Assembly (NCBI GenBank): GCA_021324685.1
Contig: JAJPIQ010000086.1
Coordinates: forward strand, 1 to 40,686
Direction: 5' to 3'
Length of the DNA stretch: 40,686 nt
Origin: Bacteroidota bacterium
Lineage (GTDB): Bacteria > Bacteroidota > Ignavibacteria > Palsa-1295
Below, piece after piece: positions 1 through 7,646 of the stretch. The notes under the pieces were generated by a model that did no database searches, was not told the origin of the DNA, and was given only the letters and a program-made list of their open reading frames with translations. Made by a program: the position numbers and the translations under genes. Numbering within the stretch: the first letter of the stretch is position 1; each line of letters opens with the position of its first letter.

Positions 1-3000
1 AAGAAGGTCGTGCCATGGCCCGGCTGGCTTTCGACGCGGATCGTTCCGGACATGTCGGTGATGGTTTTTTTCACGATCGCAAGGCCGAGCCCCATTCCAC
101 TGGTCTTCGTCGAGAAGTTGGGATCGAATATTTTCTTTAAGGTCTCTTCCTGCATGCCGAATCCGGTGTCCCGAAGCCGGATATTGACCATTCCCTGATC
201 GCTCCGCGCATGAATGACGATCACGCCCCAGCCCTCGATGGCCTGGACGGCATTGCGTAAAAGGTTTACGAAGGCCCGGCGGAGTTCCTCTTCGTCGGAG
301 TGGACGCGGGGCAGGTCCTTCGGGACATCGACGATAAAGCGAATGCGGTTTCGTTCCGAGTCGAAGAGTGCGACGGCGCTGTCGGCGACTTTTCGAATAT
401 CGACGGCTCCCCAGCGGCGGCGCGGCATGGCCCCGAAATGGGAGAACTCGGTGGCGATCCGCGTGAGCACATCGATCTGCTCGCGGAGCGTCCGAACGAC
501 CCGGCGAAAGATCGAATTGAAATTGGGGTCCTTCGCTTCGTGCGCATGTTCGAGGTGCTGCACCGAGAGCTTCATCGGGGTCAGCGGGTTCTTGATCTCG
601 TGCGCGACCTGCCGTGCCATTTCCTTCCAGGCGAGTTCCCGCTCGGTTTGGGCGACGATCTCCCGGCTCCGTTCCAGTTCCCTCGTCATCGCATTGAAGG
701 CGTGCATCAGGTCTCCGATCTCGTCCTCTCGCGTGACGGGGATCGAGGTCTTGAGCGTTCCCTGGGCGACGCGTTCGGTCGCTCGAATAAGTTCCAGGAT
801 CGGGGAGGCCACGCGTGCCGCGAAGAGCGCTCCGATGCCGAGCAGGACAAGGCCGAGCGCGGCGAACGTGCCGTAAATAAAGCTCGTCGTTCGGGCAATT
901 TCCGCTTCGATCTGCGGCTGCTCGTCCATCGTTGCAAGCGCAAGGACGGCAAGCAGCCGGGAGCCATCTGCAGACGTAACGGGCTGGTACCCCACATTGA
1001 AGACATTGGAACCGATCGAAACGGGCTCGGTAAAAAACGACCGTTGGCCAAGGATGACCTCTCGAACCGCCGTTGAATTAAGCGTCGACGAGAGGAGCGA
1101 GCTTTCATAAAGTTCCGGCCGGCTGCTGGCGCGCAGGCGGCCGACGGCGTCATACACGCTAAAGTCGCGTCCGATGACCTGGGAAAGATAATCGACCTCG
1201 GCCTGGAGATCGGCCTGCCGGTCCGAGGGGAGGGTCCGCATCATGCGGTCGCGAATGACGATGGCATCGCGCGTCAGGCGGTCCTGCTGTTCGACCTGCG
1301 CGCGCTCCGCTAAAAGGTTCCGAGTGACGTTCGTGACGACAATGAGCGGTACCAGCGCGATGACGAGCACGACCAGGAAAATGCGATCGCGAAAATGAAG
1401 CGTAAATCGTAGGCGCCGCGTCACGATTTGGCGTACGATCAGCAACACGAGCACGATCAGGGAGCCATAGAGCAGGCCGATGGCATTGAGCCGAAGAGCG
1501 AATTCCAGCGTCCGGCCATAGGTCGGTTCCGGGATACTGACCGCCACGACGATCGGAACTTCTCCCCTGCGAACGTCAGGAGTGGAACGATAATAGAGTG
1601 TTTGATAGGGAGCGCCATTGATCGTCGTGGGCGCCCACGCGCTCCGTGCGTGTCGGAGGAGTTTCGAGACGGCGCTCGGGACGGTCGAGGGCACATCGAG
1701 TGCGGGCATGTTCGTCACGCGCCGTGCATTGGGGCGGTATTGCGCGACGATGAAGCCGTCGGTTGCACTGCTCTCCACATTGGACCCCACGATCGAAATC
1801 TGCGAGCGGGACGAGGCCAGCGCGGGAAAGTCGCTCCAGAGCGCGATGGTCACAAAGAGCGGCGCCGCAACGGAACCGTTCCCACCGGCGTGGGCGGAGC
1901 GGGTGGTGTCGTGGAACCGGATCCCACCGAAGACGGCCGGCGTCCCGGCCGTAGTAAAGGCGGGAAGCATGGCGAGCGTCATGGAGACGGTGTCGAGCCG
2001 GTGCAGGCGCAGGGATTCCGAGTCGAGATTCGGTTTGAGATGTTCGAGCTCCGGAACGGCGCCCAATGTCGCGAAGTGCGATTCACGCGTTCCCGCCGCA
2101 TTCGAAACATCGATGCTAACATTCCACTGGGGGTGCTCGCGCATTCCGTCGAGCCAGATGAGAAATGCCTGATCGTGCAGCGCGGCCGTGTCGTGACCGT
2201 TCGTTTGCCAGAGATTGAGCCGGTCGCGCGCGGAGGAGAGGAGATGAGTGGCGGCATTCTCGAGTTCCGGCGTATCGACCTCGGCATTCTCAAGCACCAT
2301 GCGGTGCGCCACTTCTTTATCGCTTAAGAGTTGCTTCGTCGCGATGAGCGGGCTCATAATAATCGCGCTGCCGGCAAGGATGAAGAGGATCGACCGGCTG
2401 GAACGCGGAAGTTTATAGAGGAAGGAGGGCCCTCGGTCCAGCGGATCGGCAAGCGTGGCATCGAGCACAATAATAGAAACGCTGACGAGAAAAGTGAGTA
2501 CGGTAAAGGCCGTTCGGTTCAGCAGCGACGTATCGCTCCAGCCGAATCGATCGAAAGCGAACAGGCCGAGTGCTGCAAAGACGGCCATACACACGGTGCC
2601 CAAAAGGATCCGGGTCGGAACTTTTAATTGCCGGGAAACGAGATGGACCGTACTGCGAAGCCCGAAGGTCAGGACTAAGACCGCGAGGAACAGATACGTG
2701 ATGCCAATGCCCAGGAAAGAGAGCAGCATCATGAGCATTCCCGGTGCCGGCAGGACACGATCGACATTTAAATACCGCAGAGAACTATTCCGGACAATGG
2801 CCTCGGTGGTAATGCTGAGAAGGTCGATCAGTCCTTGCGAAACGAGCACCACGGCCACGGCAAACACGAGTAACACGATGGCCGGGGTGGTCCGCGGCTC
2901 CGAGGTCCGTTCGCGCGATTCGTCGCGTACCAGCCGTTCGCGCGGCATCCAAATGATCCAGAGCATTACCGCCGCGGCGGTCGCAAAAACGCTGGTAAGA

Positions 3001-4154
3001 AAGAGCTCGAGTGGGTTCCCGGCGATCCCGAATGCCCAGTCGGACGCATAGTCGGTGGCGTCCTGATATTGGGGGCCAAAGACTTTGCCGGCGGCGCCGA
3101 GGAACGCAATGGCAATTCGCGCGATGACGATCGCAAGGATGGCAATCGCGGAACGATCGATCCGCAGCATGACCGGATGTTCGCGATGCGGGGCCTCGGC
3201 GATCGAGATCAGGAGCCAGAGGAGCGCCGAAAAAATGGCCAGCGTGAGCGCAAAGGTCCAAAGATTATGCAGGAGCCGGTATTCCAGCGAGGGAACGGGT
3301 TCCGGGATCTGGCTAACGGAGATTGTTCCTACAAAACTCGTCGGGTCGCCAGGGTCGGCGAAAAGATCCCTTCGAAACCAGGTGCGCTCCGAACGCGCTA
3401 CGCCGCTACGGCCGCCGAATACGAACGTCAGATCGCGGTGGGCATGAGCGGGAATATCGTCGAACACGCTCGAGGCGGCGTTGCCCGTTAATGGTTCCTT
3501 TGTGGCAAGGAGTTGCTTGGACGCCACATAGGCCTGAATTTGGCCGTTCGGGGAAACGATCTTGCGGATCGCGATGAGATACGCATAGATCGGTCCATTT
3601 TCGAGCAGCAGCCCACGGTCGTGGCTCGGAAGAAGAAAGTCGCCCGCGAGAGTCGTATCGAAGCCGAACGTTGCCGCGACAGGGGAGTACCACGCCAGGA
3701 GCTTTCCATCGGTCGAATAGACGGCATATCCGCGATTCGTACCAGGGTTCCCAAAACGGACCGAATCCGGAAGGCGGGAGGAAAATTCGTTGTCGCGTTC
3801 GGCTAAGAGTTGAAACAGTTGCGCCGTATTCCGCTGAGCGACCGCCGCAAGGAGTGGGGCATCGCCCGAAAGCCAGTCGCGAGCCGAGTCCAGAGAGTAT
3901 GCGATCGACTTCAGCCGGTTCTGTGCCGCCGCCGTCACCTGTGTTGTGCTCCAGGCCTCGGCACTGAGATCGTAACCGGTCATACGCAGCAACACGGCGC
4001 CGCCGCCGGCCATCGCGGAGATGACCAGAAGCGCGAGAAGGAACCGAAGAAATCGTTTTGGAGGGCGAGGAGCGAACGAGTCTTGCGGCCAAACCGCATT
4101 CCGTGCCCGGTTCAGCATCTGGCCGACCGTCGCTCGAATCCCAGGGATTTTCAT
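1..4154 (-). CDS. Large multi-domain membrane sensor histidine kinase, C-terminus cut by window edge
   Basis: The frame is open from the ATG at 4152-4154 to the window edge, giving at least 1384 codons. The N-terminus has a membrane segment at about residues 28-48 (LLALLVISAM-like) and a periplasmic sensor region. Several hydrophobic segments follow between about 290 and 660, then a second soluble region, then a further membrane pair around 910-950 and 1088-1112 flanking a Cache-like domain. A HAMP-like segment (about 1110-1155) follows. The phospho-acceptor box reads VAHEIKNPLTPMK, with His near residue 1185. The N box is FVNLLRNAVQAI and the G2 box is TSGMGLGLAIVKK, so the ATPase domain lacks only its last residues. 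The HEIKNPLTP box and architecture resemble the NtrY family, but the protein is roughly twice the usual NtrY length because of the extra membrane block. A response regulator gene may lie beyond the window edge. The histidine kinase call is firm; the signal is unknown. Confidence 0.9.
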   Translation of the reverse strand, partial: MKIPGIRATVGQMLNRARNAVWPQDSFAPRPPKRFLRFLLALLVISAMAGGGAVLLRMTGYDLSAEAWSTTQVTAAAQNRLKSIAYSLDSARDWLSGDAPLLAAVAQRNTAQLFQLLAERDNEFSSRLPDSVRFGNPGTNRGYAVYSTDGKLLAWYSPVAATFGFDTTLAGDFLLPSHDRGLLLENGPIYAYLIAIRKIVSPNGQIQAYVASKQLLATKEPLTGNAASSVFDDIPAHAHRDLTFVFGGRSGVARSERTWFRRDLFADPGDPTSFVGTISVSQIPEPVPSLEYRLLHNLWTFALTLAIFSALLWLLISIAEAPHREHPVMLRIDRSAIAILAIVIARIAIAFLGAAGKVFGPQYQDATDYASDWAFGIAGNPLELFLTSVFATAAAVMLWIIWMPRERLVRDESRERTSEPRTTPAIVLLVFAVAVVLVSQGLIDLLSITTEAIVRNSSLRYLNVDRVLPAPGMLMMLLSFLGIGITYLFLAVLVLTFGLRSTVHLVSRQLKVPTRILLGTVCMAVFAALGLFAFDRFGWSDTSLLNRTAFTVLTFLVSVSIIVLDATLADPLDRGPSFLYKLPRSSRSILFILAGSAIIMSPLIATKQLLSDKEVAHRMVLENAEVDTPELENAATHLLSSARDRLNLWQTNGHDTAALHDQAFLIWLDGMREHPQWNVSIDVSNAAGTRESHFATLGAVPELEHLKPNLDSESLRLHRLDTVSMTLAMLPAFTTAGTPAVFGGIRFHDTTRSAHAGGNGSVAAPLFVTIALWSDFPALASSRSQISIVGSNVESSATDGFIVAQYRPNARRVTNMPALDVPSTVPSAVSKLLRHARSAWAPTTINGAPYQTLYYRSTPDVRRGEVPIVVAVSIPEPTYGRTLEFALRLNAIGLLYGSLIVLVLLIVRQIVTRRLRFTLHFRDRIFLVVLVIALVPLIVVTNVTRNLLAERAQVEQQDRLTRDAIVIRDRMMRTLPSDRQADLQAEVDYLSQVIGRDFSVYDAVGRLRASSRPELYESSLLSSTLNSTAVREVILGQRSFFTEPVSIGSNVFNVGYQPVTSADGSRLLAVLALATMDEQPQIEAEIARTTSFIYGTFAALGLVLLGIGALFAARVASPILELIRATERVAQGTLKTSIPVTREDEIGDLMHAFNAMTRELERSREIVAQTERELAWKEMARQVAHEIKNPLTPMKLSVQHLEHAHEAKDPNFNSIFRRVVRTLREQIDVLTRIATEFSHFGAMPRRRWGAVDIRKVADSAVALFDSERNRIRFIVDVPKDLPRVHSDEEELRRAFVNLLRNAVQAIEGWGVIVIHARSDQGMVNIRLRDTGFGMQEETLKKIFDPNFSTKTSGMGLGLAIVKKTITDMSGTIRVESQPGHGTTF

Positions 4155-4196
4155 AAAGGCGAGATTCACCTTCTAATGAAAAACCGTCACATGCAG

Positions 4197-4847
4197 CTAC
4201 GTTCCAATCGGCTTCGGCTCGGCAAGCAGTATGATATTGACGGCAAAGAGCGTTGGGAATAGATCGATAAGCCAGCGGGGAAGCGAATAACCCGAATAGG
4301 TCTCGCGCAGAATTCGGTAGCCGGCCTGTTCGACGAGCCTGCGGGCACTTTTGAGCGTAAAAAAGCGAAGATGGCTTTTGTCGAGAATGCCGGAATCTGC
4401 ATATTCGAACCGCCCGCGTAGCAGTTCGAGACGAACGCGGAGGTTCGCGACGTTTGGGAGGCTGACCATAATGCAGCCGGTGGGCGACAGGAATTCCCTG
4501 GCCTCCCGAAGAATTTTCAGCGGTTCCCTCGTATGCTCGATGACATCGCCGAAGAGGATACAATCGAATTCACGATGCGCAAGCGATTTTTGCCAATCGG
4601 TCGCCTCGAGATCGGCACCTACGACATCATCCAGCCGACGTTGTGCGACAGCCAGGGCCTGGGGATCGTGGTCGAGGCCCGTTACCGAGCAGTGTTTTTT
4701 GCTCCGCAGTGCTTCGCCCAGAATGCCGGTATGACAGCCGACATCCAGGACGCGAGCGCCTTCGGGGACCATGCGAAATTGCAGGGCGTGTGTGCTGACG
4801 GCGTCGTCCAGGCGAAGGTCGAAGTCGTAGGCGAGTTTATCCGTCAT
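4197..4847 (-). CDS. Class I SAM-dependent methyltransferase
   Basis: This is a 216-residue Rossmann-fold methyltransferase of the Methyltransf_11/23 type. Motif I is LDVGCHTG (residues 34-41), the acidic end of strand 2 is GLDHD (57-61), and FGDVIEHTREP (99-109) is the post-motif region typical of this group, which includes MetW-like and O-methyltransferase-like members. A late VSLPNVANLRVRLELLRG segment is also characteristic. The substrate cannot be read from the sequence. The start overlaps the end of the upstream esterase gene by 11 bases, so the two are probably co-transcribed. The nearby epimerase and glycosyltransferase make a role in surface glycan or lipid modification possible, but this is inference from context. 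Confidence 0.88.
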   Translation of the reverse strand: MTDKLAYDFDLRLDDAVSTHALQFRMVPEGARVLDVGCHTGILGEALRSKKHCSVTGLDHDPQALAVAQRRLDDVVGADLEATDWQKSLAHREFDCILFGDVIEHTREPLKILREAREFLSPTGCIMVSLPNVANLRVRLELLRGRFEYADSGILDKSHLRFFTLKSARRLVEQAGYRILRETYSGYSLPRWLIDLFPTLFAVNIILLAEPKPIGT

Positions 4848-5523
4848 GCTCCAGGATCCAGCGGTTGATGAAGGCGATCGAGTCGAGCGTCATTTTATGA
4901 CGGCCCTTATACTCATGGAACTCGGCGGGAATGTTTTTCGATCGAAGGAATTCGAACGCATCTTTCGAAGAGCGGGAGGAAAGCACTTCGTCCTCCGAGC
5001 CATGGACGAGAAGGATATCGAGTTTGCGGTTCCAGGCTTTCCAATGCTTTACCGGGCTTGGCAGAAATCCCGACATTGGCACGATCCCGGAAATGGGAAG
5101 TTTTCCACGTAATCCGAGAATAAGCGCCATGGCCGCACCCTGGCTGAAACCCCACAGGAACATCGGAGCACTCTGCGGCGCCTGACGATCGAGCTGGCCC
5201 TGAATCGCTTGTGTAAGCAGCGTTTCTGGCTCGGTAAAACGGTTCGTGTCTTCGATTTCGCTATTGCCAGTATCCCGTTTGGGATGAAACCACTCCCGGC
5301 CGCCGATCTCGGAGGGATAGGGTGCCGTATAGGCAAGAATATGAAAGGATGGGTCGAGCAGGCCTTCAATCGAGAAGATCGTTTTTGCTTCTGCACCACG
5401 GCCATGGAGCAGGATCAGCAGCGGGGCCGGTCCGTTCGACGACGTTTTTGGCCGGCGTTCAAGGTACTCGAGCCGAGGACGATTTTGGGATGAAGTTCGA
5501 ATCACGGAAGATGACGGAACCAC
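4837..5523 (-). CDS. Carboxylesterase/phospholipase-type alpha/beta hydrolase
   Basis: This 228-residue protein has the full catalytic set of the Abhydrolase_2 (carboxylesterase/acyl-protein thioesterase) family. The oxyanion-hole segment is LLHGRGA (38-44). The nucleophile elbow is GFSQG with Ser127, and VHGSEDEV supplies Asp178. The final His is in GRHKMTLD (His209). There is no signal peptide, so it is expected in the cytoplasm. It should hydrolyse short esters or lysophospholipids, but the true substrate is unknown. Its last codons overlap the start of the methyltransferase gene, which implies translational coupling. The ATG at 5523 gives a normal family length. Confidence 0.88.
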   Translation of the reverse strand: MVPSSSVIRTSSQNRPRLEYLERRPKTSSNGPAPLLILLHGRGAEAKTIFSIEGLLDPSFHILAYTAPYPSEIGGREWFHPKRDTGNSEIEDTNRFTEPETLLTQAIQGQLDRQAPQSAPMFLWGFSQGAAMALILGLRGKLPISGIVPMSGFLPSPVKHWKAWNRKLDILLVHGSEDEVLSSRSSKDAFEFLRSKNIPAEFHEYKGRHKMTLDSIAFINRWILEHDG

Positions 5524-5601
5524 GCAGCTAAAGATTTTCGTTCGTGCCGGGCAGTTTTTTACGGACGATAACGTTTTTTGAGGTCCGTGAAAAAAGGTTT
5601 T

Positions 5602-5675
5602 GGCGAGGTAGCTCAGCAGGTTAGAGCGTCGGAATCATAATCCGCAGGTCGTGGGTTCGAATCCCTCCCTCGCTA
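5602..5675 (+). tRNA. tRNA with CAU anticodon, probably elongator tRNA-Met
   Basis: A 74-nt cloverleaf can be folded by eye: acceptor GGCGAGG/CCUCGCU, D arm GCUC...GAGC, anticodon loop AUCAUAA (anticodon CAU), TUCGAAU T loop, discriminator A. No CCA is encoded. Three pairs are imperfect: G1-U72, U27-C43 and U50-U64. It lacks the C1-A72 mismatch and the run of GC pairs in the anticodon stem expected for initiator tRNA. It is therefore elongator Met or, less likely, the lysidine-modified tRNA-Ile2. It sits between two minus-strand genes and is transcribed against them. Confidence 0.9.
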
Positions 5676-5700
5676 CGTAGACGCTGGTTGTGGTGTCCAA

Positions 5701-6693
5701 TTATTTTTGCCTCCAGCTTGGCGGCAGGTTCTTTTCGATCTCGATGCCTTCGAAGGGTTTCGATTTTCGTGGACCTGTTCTTTTAACCCACTCGGCCATC
5801 CGGGCAAGCCCTTCCGAAAGCGTCGTTTCCTTCTGTTTGCCGAAGACTCGCTGAATTTTCGTGTGATCGCTCCAGGCATCGACCACTTCGTTCCGTGCGG
5901 GTAAGTGCTTGATTTCCGCTGTTCCACCCATCGCGTTCATCACTTCGCGTGCAAGGGTATTGACCGTATAGACACTATCGGCGCCGATATTAAAAATTTC
6001 GTTCCGGGCGCCTTCGTGCGTTGCACTTTCGGCAAGGATCGGAGCGATATCGCCAATGTACGAGAAGGCCCGCTTTTGCTCCCCGTCCCCAAAGACCGTA
6101 AACGGCTCTCCGGCCAGCATCTGGTTCATAAAAATCCCAATTACATTCCGGTATTTATCGCCGGTGTTCTGCCGTTCGCCATAAACATTATGCGGCCGGA
6201 AGATGACGTAATCGAGGCCAAACATTTCGTGCGAAGCTTTGAGATCGAGTTCGACCGCATATTTTGCGACTCCGTACGAATCTTCCGGCGCGGGAATTAA
6301 ATCTTCCCGCATCGGGAGCTGATTCTTTCCATAGGCCGCGATGGAACTCGTGAACATAAACCGCTTGACGTTATGATTAACGGCTTCGTTGATCAGGTTC
6401 ACCGAACCAATGACGTTGTTCGTATAATTGAATCGCTTGATAAAGTGCGAAAGTCCCTCGGCGGCATACGCCGCAAGATGAAAAACGTAATCGAAGGAAC
6501 ATTCGCCGAATAATCGCGTCAGGCGCCGATGGTCCACGCAACTCGCCTCGACAAAGGTCGCGCGAGGACTCACATTATCTCGAAAGCCGCCCGAAAGATC
6601 GTCGAGCGCGACGACGTCGTGCCCGCGTTCGAGCAGCGCATCGACAAGATGGGATCCGATAAAGCCGGCCGCGCCGGTCACAAGTGTTGCCAT
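5701..6693 (-). CDS. NAD-dependent epimerase/dehydratase (extended SDR, GalE-like)
   Basis: This 330-residue extended short-chain dehydrogenase/reductase opens with the NAD-binding signature TGAAGFIGSHL (6-16). The catalytic residues are Ser116-Ser117 and the YGVAK motif with Tyr140 and Lys144. The layout matches UDP-glucose 4-epimerase and related nucleotide-sugar epimerases. It would act in the cytoplasm on a UDP- or TDP-sugar used for surface glycan synthesis. It follows the glycosyltransferase gene by 11 bases on the same strand, which supports a shared role. The exact sugar specificity cannot be assigned. Confidence 0.88.
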   Translation of the reverse strand: MATLVTGAAGFIGSHLVDALLERGHDVVALDDLSGGFRDNVSPRATFVEASCVDHRRLTRLFGECSFDYVFHLAAYAAEGLSHFIKRFNYTNNVIGSVNLINEAVNHNVKRFMFTSSIAAYGKNQLPMREDLIPAPEDSYGVAKYAVELDLKASHEMFGLDYVIFRPHNVYGERQNTGDKYRNVIGIFMNQMLAGEPFTVFGDGEQKRAFSYIGDIAPILAESATHEGARNEIFNIGADSVYTVNTLAREVMNAMGGTAEIKHLPARNEVVDAWSDHTKIQRVFGKQKETTLSEGLARMAEWVKRTGPRKSKPFEGIEIEKNLPPSWRQK

Positions 6694-6704
6694 GAAAGGT
6701 GCAA

Positions 6705-7646
6705 TTACGATTTTATAAACCCACGTTCCCTGAGCCCCTGCTTTCCGCGATATCCTTTAAAATAGTCGCGCATGCCCCACCAGATCGCCTTTGCCGCGCG
6801 AGGGTTCTTTGCGCGAAGGTCGAAGACCCATCGGTAGATCATATAGAGGGGGTAGAACGTCCAGTAGCGAACGGCATCGAGGCCGTGGTAATGTTTTTTT
6901 GCGTAAATAAAACAGTTCCTGTACTGCATGTACATGTGGAACGCTGTTTCGTAGCCCAGCGCCGCGCTCGTAAAATTATGATAAATAACGCTCTTCGGCT
7001 CATACATGCAGCGATATCCAGCGTCGCGCGCGCGGTGGCACCAATCGGCCTCTTCCCAGTAAATAAAATACTCGGGAGAGAGCACTCCGATCTTTCGAAT
7101 GGCACTGCCACGCAACAGCATCAGGCACCCGGAAGCATAGGGAATTTCTTTTGGCGTCTCGAACCGGCCGATGTCTTTTTCCTCGACCCCATAGTGGTGG
7201 TAGCCCATGTGCCATTTACGGTAACAGCCGGCGTACCAGATGACGTGGTCTTCCCCGCCACGAGTTTGTGGAGCGTAATAGATTTTTCCGCTCACGGCCG
7301 CGGTCCGCGGATCGGACTCGAGCCGAGCAACGAGCGGCTCCAGAAACCCGGGGAGCACAAACGTATCGTTATTGAGCAGCAGGACGTGGTCGCACCCTGC
7401 TTCGAGCGCATGCTCGATCCCCAAATTATTTCCGCCCGTAAAGCCGGTATTCTCCGCGGAATAAATATAGGTCACGGTTGGGAATTCGGTTTTCAGGCGT
7501 GCAAGCGAATCGTCCTGCGATCCGTTATCGACGACGATGATCTCGACGTTCGCGTACGTGATCGCAGCGAGCGATGTGAGGCACGCGGCGGTGTCGTCAT
7601 AACTGTTCCAATTGACGAGCACAATTCCAACGCGGGGCTGCGTCAT
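6705..7646 (-). CDS. Family 2 glycosyltransferase (rhamnosyltransferase-like)
   Basis: This 313-residue protein has the GT-A fold landmarks of GT2. The nucleotide-binding start is VGIVLVNWNSYDDT (6-19) and IIVVDNGSQDD (36-46) is the second strand. The metal-binding DXD-equivalent is LLLNNDTF (89-96). A late EEADWCHRARDAG segment (about 205-217) holds the acidic catalytic region and is typical of the dTDP-rhamnosyltransferase-like subgroup. No membrane segment is evident, so it probably works at the inner face of the membrane. The start codon overlaps the stop of the MTHFR fusion gene by four bases (ATGA), which points to coupled translation with a metabolically unrelated gene. The epimerase lies 11 bases downstream. 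Confidence 0.88.
   Translation of the reverse strand: MTQPRVGIVLVNWNSYDDTAACLTSLAAITYANVEIIVVDNGSQDDSLARLKTEFPTVTYIYSAENTGFTGGNNLGIEHALEAGCDHVLLLNNDTFVLPGFLEPLVARLESDPRTAAVSGKIYYAPQTRGGEDHVIWYAGCYRKWHMGYHHYGVEEKDIGRFETPKEIPYASGCLMLLRGSAIRKIGVLSPEYFIYWEEADWCHRARDAGYRCMYEPKSVIYHNFTSAALGYETAFHMYMQYRNCFIYAKKHYHGLDAVRYWTFYPLYMIYRWVFDLRAKNPRAAKAIWWGMRDYFKGYRGKQGLRERGFIKS

Noticed and set aside
1428-2327. 299-codon plus-strand open frame
   Set aside because: It is antisense to the large histidine kinase and has no recognisable domain.
3406-4563. 385-codon minus-strand open frame
   Set aside because: It is a shifted frame over the large kinase and methyltransferase; the kinase frame carries real domains.
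5555-5595. Terminator upstream of the CAU tRNA
   Set aside because: TTTTTTACGGAC pairs with GTCCGTGAAAAAA, but the T-run lies inside the stem's 5' arm on the plus strand, so it is not a standard terminator in that direction; role unclear.
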